Origin: JAVBNJ01 sp031551625
GTDB lineage: Bacteria > Bacteroidota > Bacteroidia > Bacteroidales > UBA932
NCBI GenBank assembly: GCA_031551625.1
Contig: JAVBNJ010000141.1
Span: 1 to 6,525 of the forward strand
DNA length: 6,525 bases
Direction: 5' to 3'
Made by a program: the position numbers and the translations under genes. Positions 6,200-6,525 of this stretch are shown in pieces (positions within the stretch are counted from its first letter, which is position 1; the number at the start of each line of letters is the position of its first letter). The notes below the pieces were generated by a model. It was not told the DNA's origin and did not search any database. It saw nothing but the letters and a program-made list of their open reading frames with translations.

Positions 6200-6233
6200 A
6201 ATTGACGATTGACAAATGACAATTGATAATTGG
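6200..6233. repeat. short degenerate ATTGAC/AATTGA tandem repeat
   Basis: The stretch consists of variants of ATTGACA: ATTGAC, GATTGACA, AATGACA, ATTGAT and AATTGG. It has no open frame of interest and looks like low-complexity intergenic repeat DNA. Confidence 0.5.
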
Positions 6234-6344
6234 CGCAAAGCGCACGAGTAGGGATGGACAAATTCCCCCCTGAGTAGAAAATTAAAAAATAGAAATGGTT
6301 GACGATAGTAGCCCGTAGGCCTTTGATAGCACAAGAAAAATAAA

Positions 6345-6525
6345 ATGACTATCCGCAATACTTTATTGAATAAAATAGCACTGGATAGGCTAAAAAATGC
6401 AGGCGTATCTTCCCTCTCCCTGTGGAGAGGGATAAGAGGGAGAGGTGGAAATGCGGATAATCATAAAAATAGGACATTAACAATAATAATAGTAGCCGCG
6501 GGAACCGGTTTGAAAAAAGGTTTGT
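6345..6525 (+). CDS. 5' part of a possible nucleotidyltransferase (IspD-like motif), truncated by the window edge
   Basis: The frame opens after TAG at 6327-6329. Its first ATG is at 6345, and it stays open for 60 codons to the end of the window. The last 15 residues, TIIIVAAGTGLKKGL, form a beta strand plus a glycine-rich loop resembling the AAGxGxRxG nucleotide-binding motif of IspD-like cytidylyltransferases, with Lys where Arg is usual. In that family the motif normally begins within about ten residues of the start, but here it begins near residue 46. The preceding residues 22-35 (SSLSLWRGIRGRGG) are encoded by a palindromic repeat. No in-frame ATG, GTG or TTG lies between that repeat and the motif. 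Either the protein has an unusual extension, the start has been disrupted by a repeat insertion, or the motif is a coincidence. Coding status is moderate and the function is tentative. Confidence 0.4.
   Translation, partial: MTIRNTLLNKIALDRLKNAGVSSLSLWRGIRGRGGNADNHKNRTLTIIIVAAGTGLKKGL
6411..6445. repeat. CCCTCTCC palindromic repeat with two competing stems
   Basis: TCCCTCTCC (6411-6419) pairs with GGAGAGGGA (6424-6432) over 9 bp around the loop CTGT. The shifted segment CCTCTCCCT (6413-6421) pairs equally well with AGGGAGAGG (6437-6445). The two stems exclude each other. Similar CCCTCTCC...GGAGAGGG palindromes are, from memory, widespread intergenic repeats in Bacteroidota. Here the repeat sits inside the open frame at the window's right edge. 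Confidence 0.75.

Larger units (their letters stand above)
5818..6344. other. 527-bp gene-poor intergenic region rich in promoters and repeats
   Basis: No convincing gene lies here. The left third holds two divergent promoters and a pair of direct repeats. The middle holds the hairpin unit and candidate RNA. The right part holds the CACAGATTA and ATTGAC repeats, then AT-rich DNA with a C-run (6264-6269) and stop codons in all plus frames up to 6329. A 71-codon minus frame (6143-6358) crosses the repeats and shows no protein-like features. Confidence 0.6.

Noticed and set aside
6143..6358. A 71-codon minus-strand frame
   Set aside because: It runs through the CACAGATTA and ATTGAC repeats, has no promoter match and gives a low-complexity hydrophobic sequence unlike a real small membrane protein.

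Overview
The window looks like a chromosomal segment of a Bacteroidota bacterium, probably Bacteroidales or a near relative. Three intergenic sites match the Bacteroidota sigma-factor promoter (TTTG, 19-20 nt, TAnnTTTG). Start codons sit behind AT-rich leaders without a clear Shine-Dalgarno sequence. The AraC regulator carries a seven-helix membrane domain of a kind common in this phylum, and the non-coding DNA holds palindromic and short tandem repeats of the sort found scattered in these genomes. No rRNA, tRNA, CRISPR array, transposase or complete mobile element was found.

Layout. Positions 3-71 (+) are the last 22 codons of an unidentified gene entering from the left. Its stop codon abuts, in the same frame, the C-terminal third of a Fic-family protein (72-407, +) that lacks the catalytic Fic core. 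On the minus strand follow a membrane-anchored AraC-type regulator (477-1628), a UbiA-family prenyltransferase of menaquinone/ubiquinone-type biosynthesis (1823-2677), the phenylalanyl-tRNA synthetase beta chain pheT (2747-5182), and a shortened AlbA_2/Schlafen-type regulator (5209-5817) that appears to have lost its middle by an in-frame deletion. From 5818 to 6344 there is no convincing gene. That stretch holds two divergent consensus promoters, a nested inverted repeat ending in a T-run (together a candidate small RNA), and degenerate repeats. At the right edge an open frame (6345 to the window end, +) runs through a palindromic CCCTCTCC repeat into a glycine-rich motif reminiscent of IspD-like nucleotidyltransferases.

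How it fits together. pheT and the UbiA-family gene are ordinary housekeeping genes in the same direction. The gap between the AlbA_2 remnant and pheT is only 26 nt, and I found no consensus promoter in it or within the remnant frame. pheT may therefore depend on the promoter at 5838-5868, with ubiA possibly on the same transcript behind a 12-bp hairpin. The two flanks show decay and rearrangement: a truncated Fic gene on the left, and a deleted regulator plus repeats on the right. I see no complete new multi-gene system. The most promising unexplained signals are the promoter-plus-hairpin unit at about 5921-6122 and the internally deleted regulator upstream of an essential gene.
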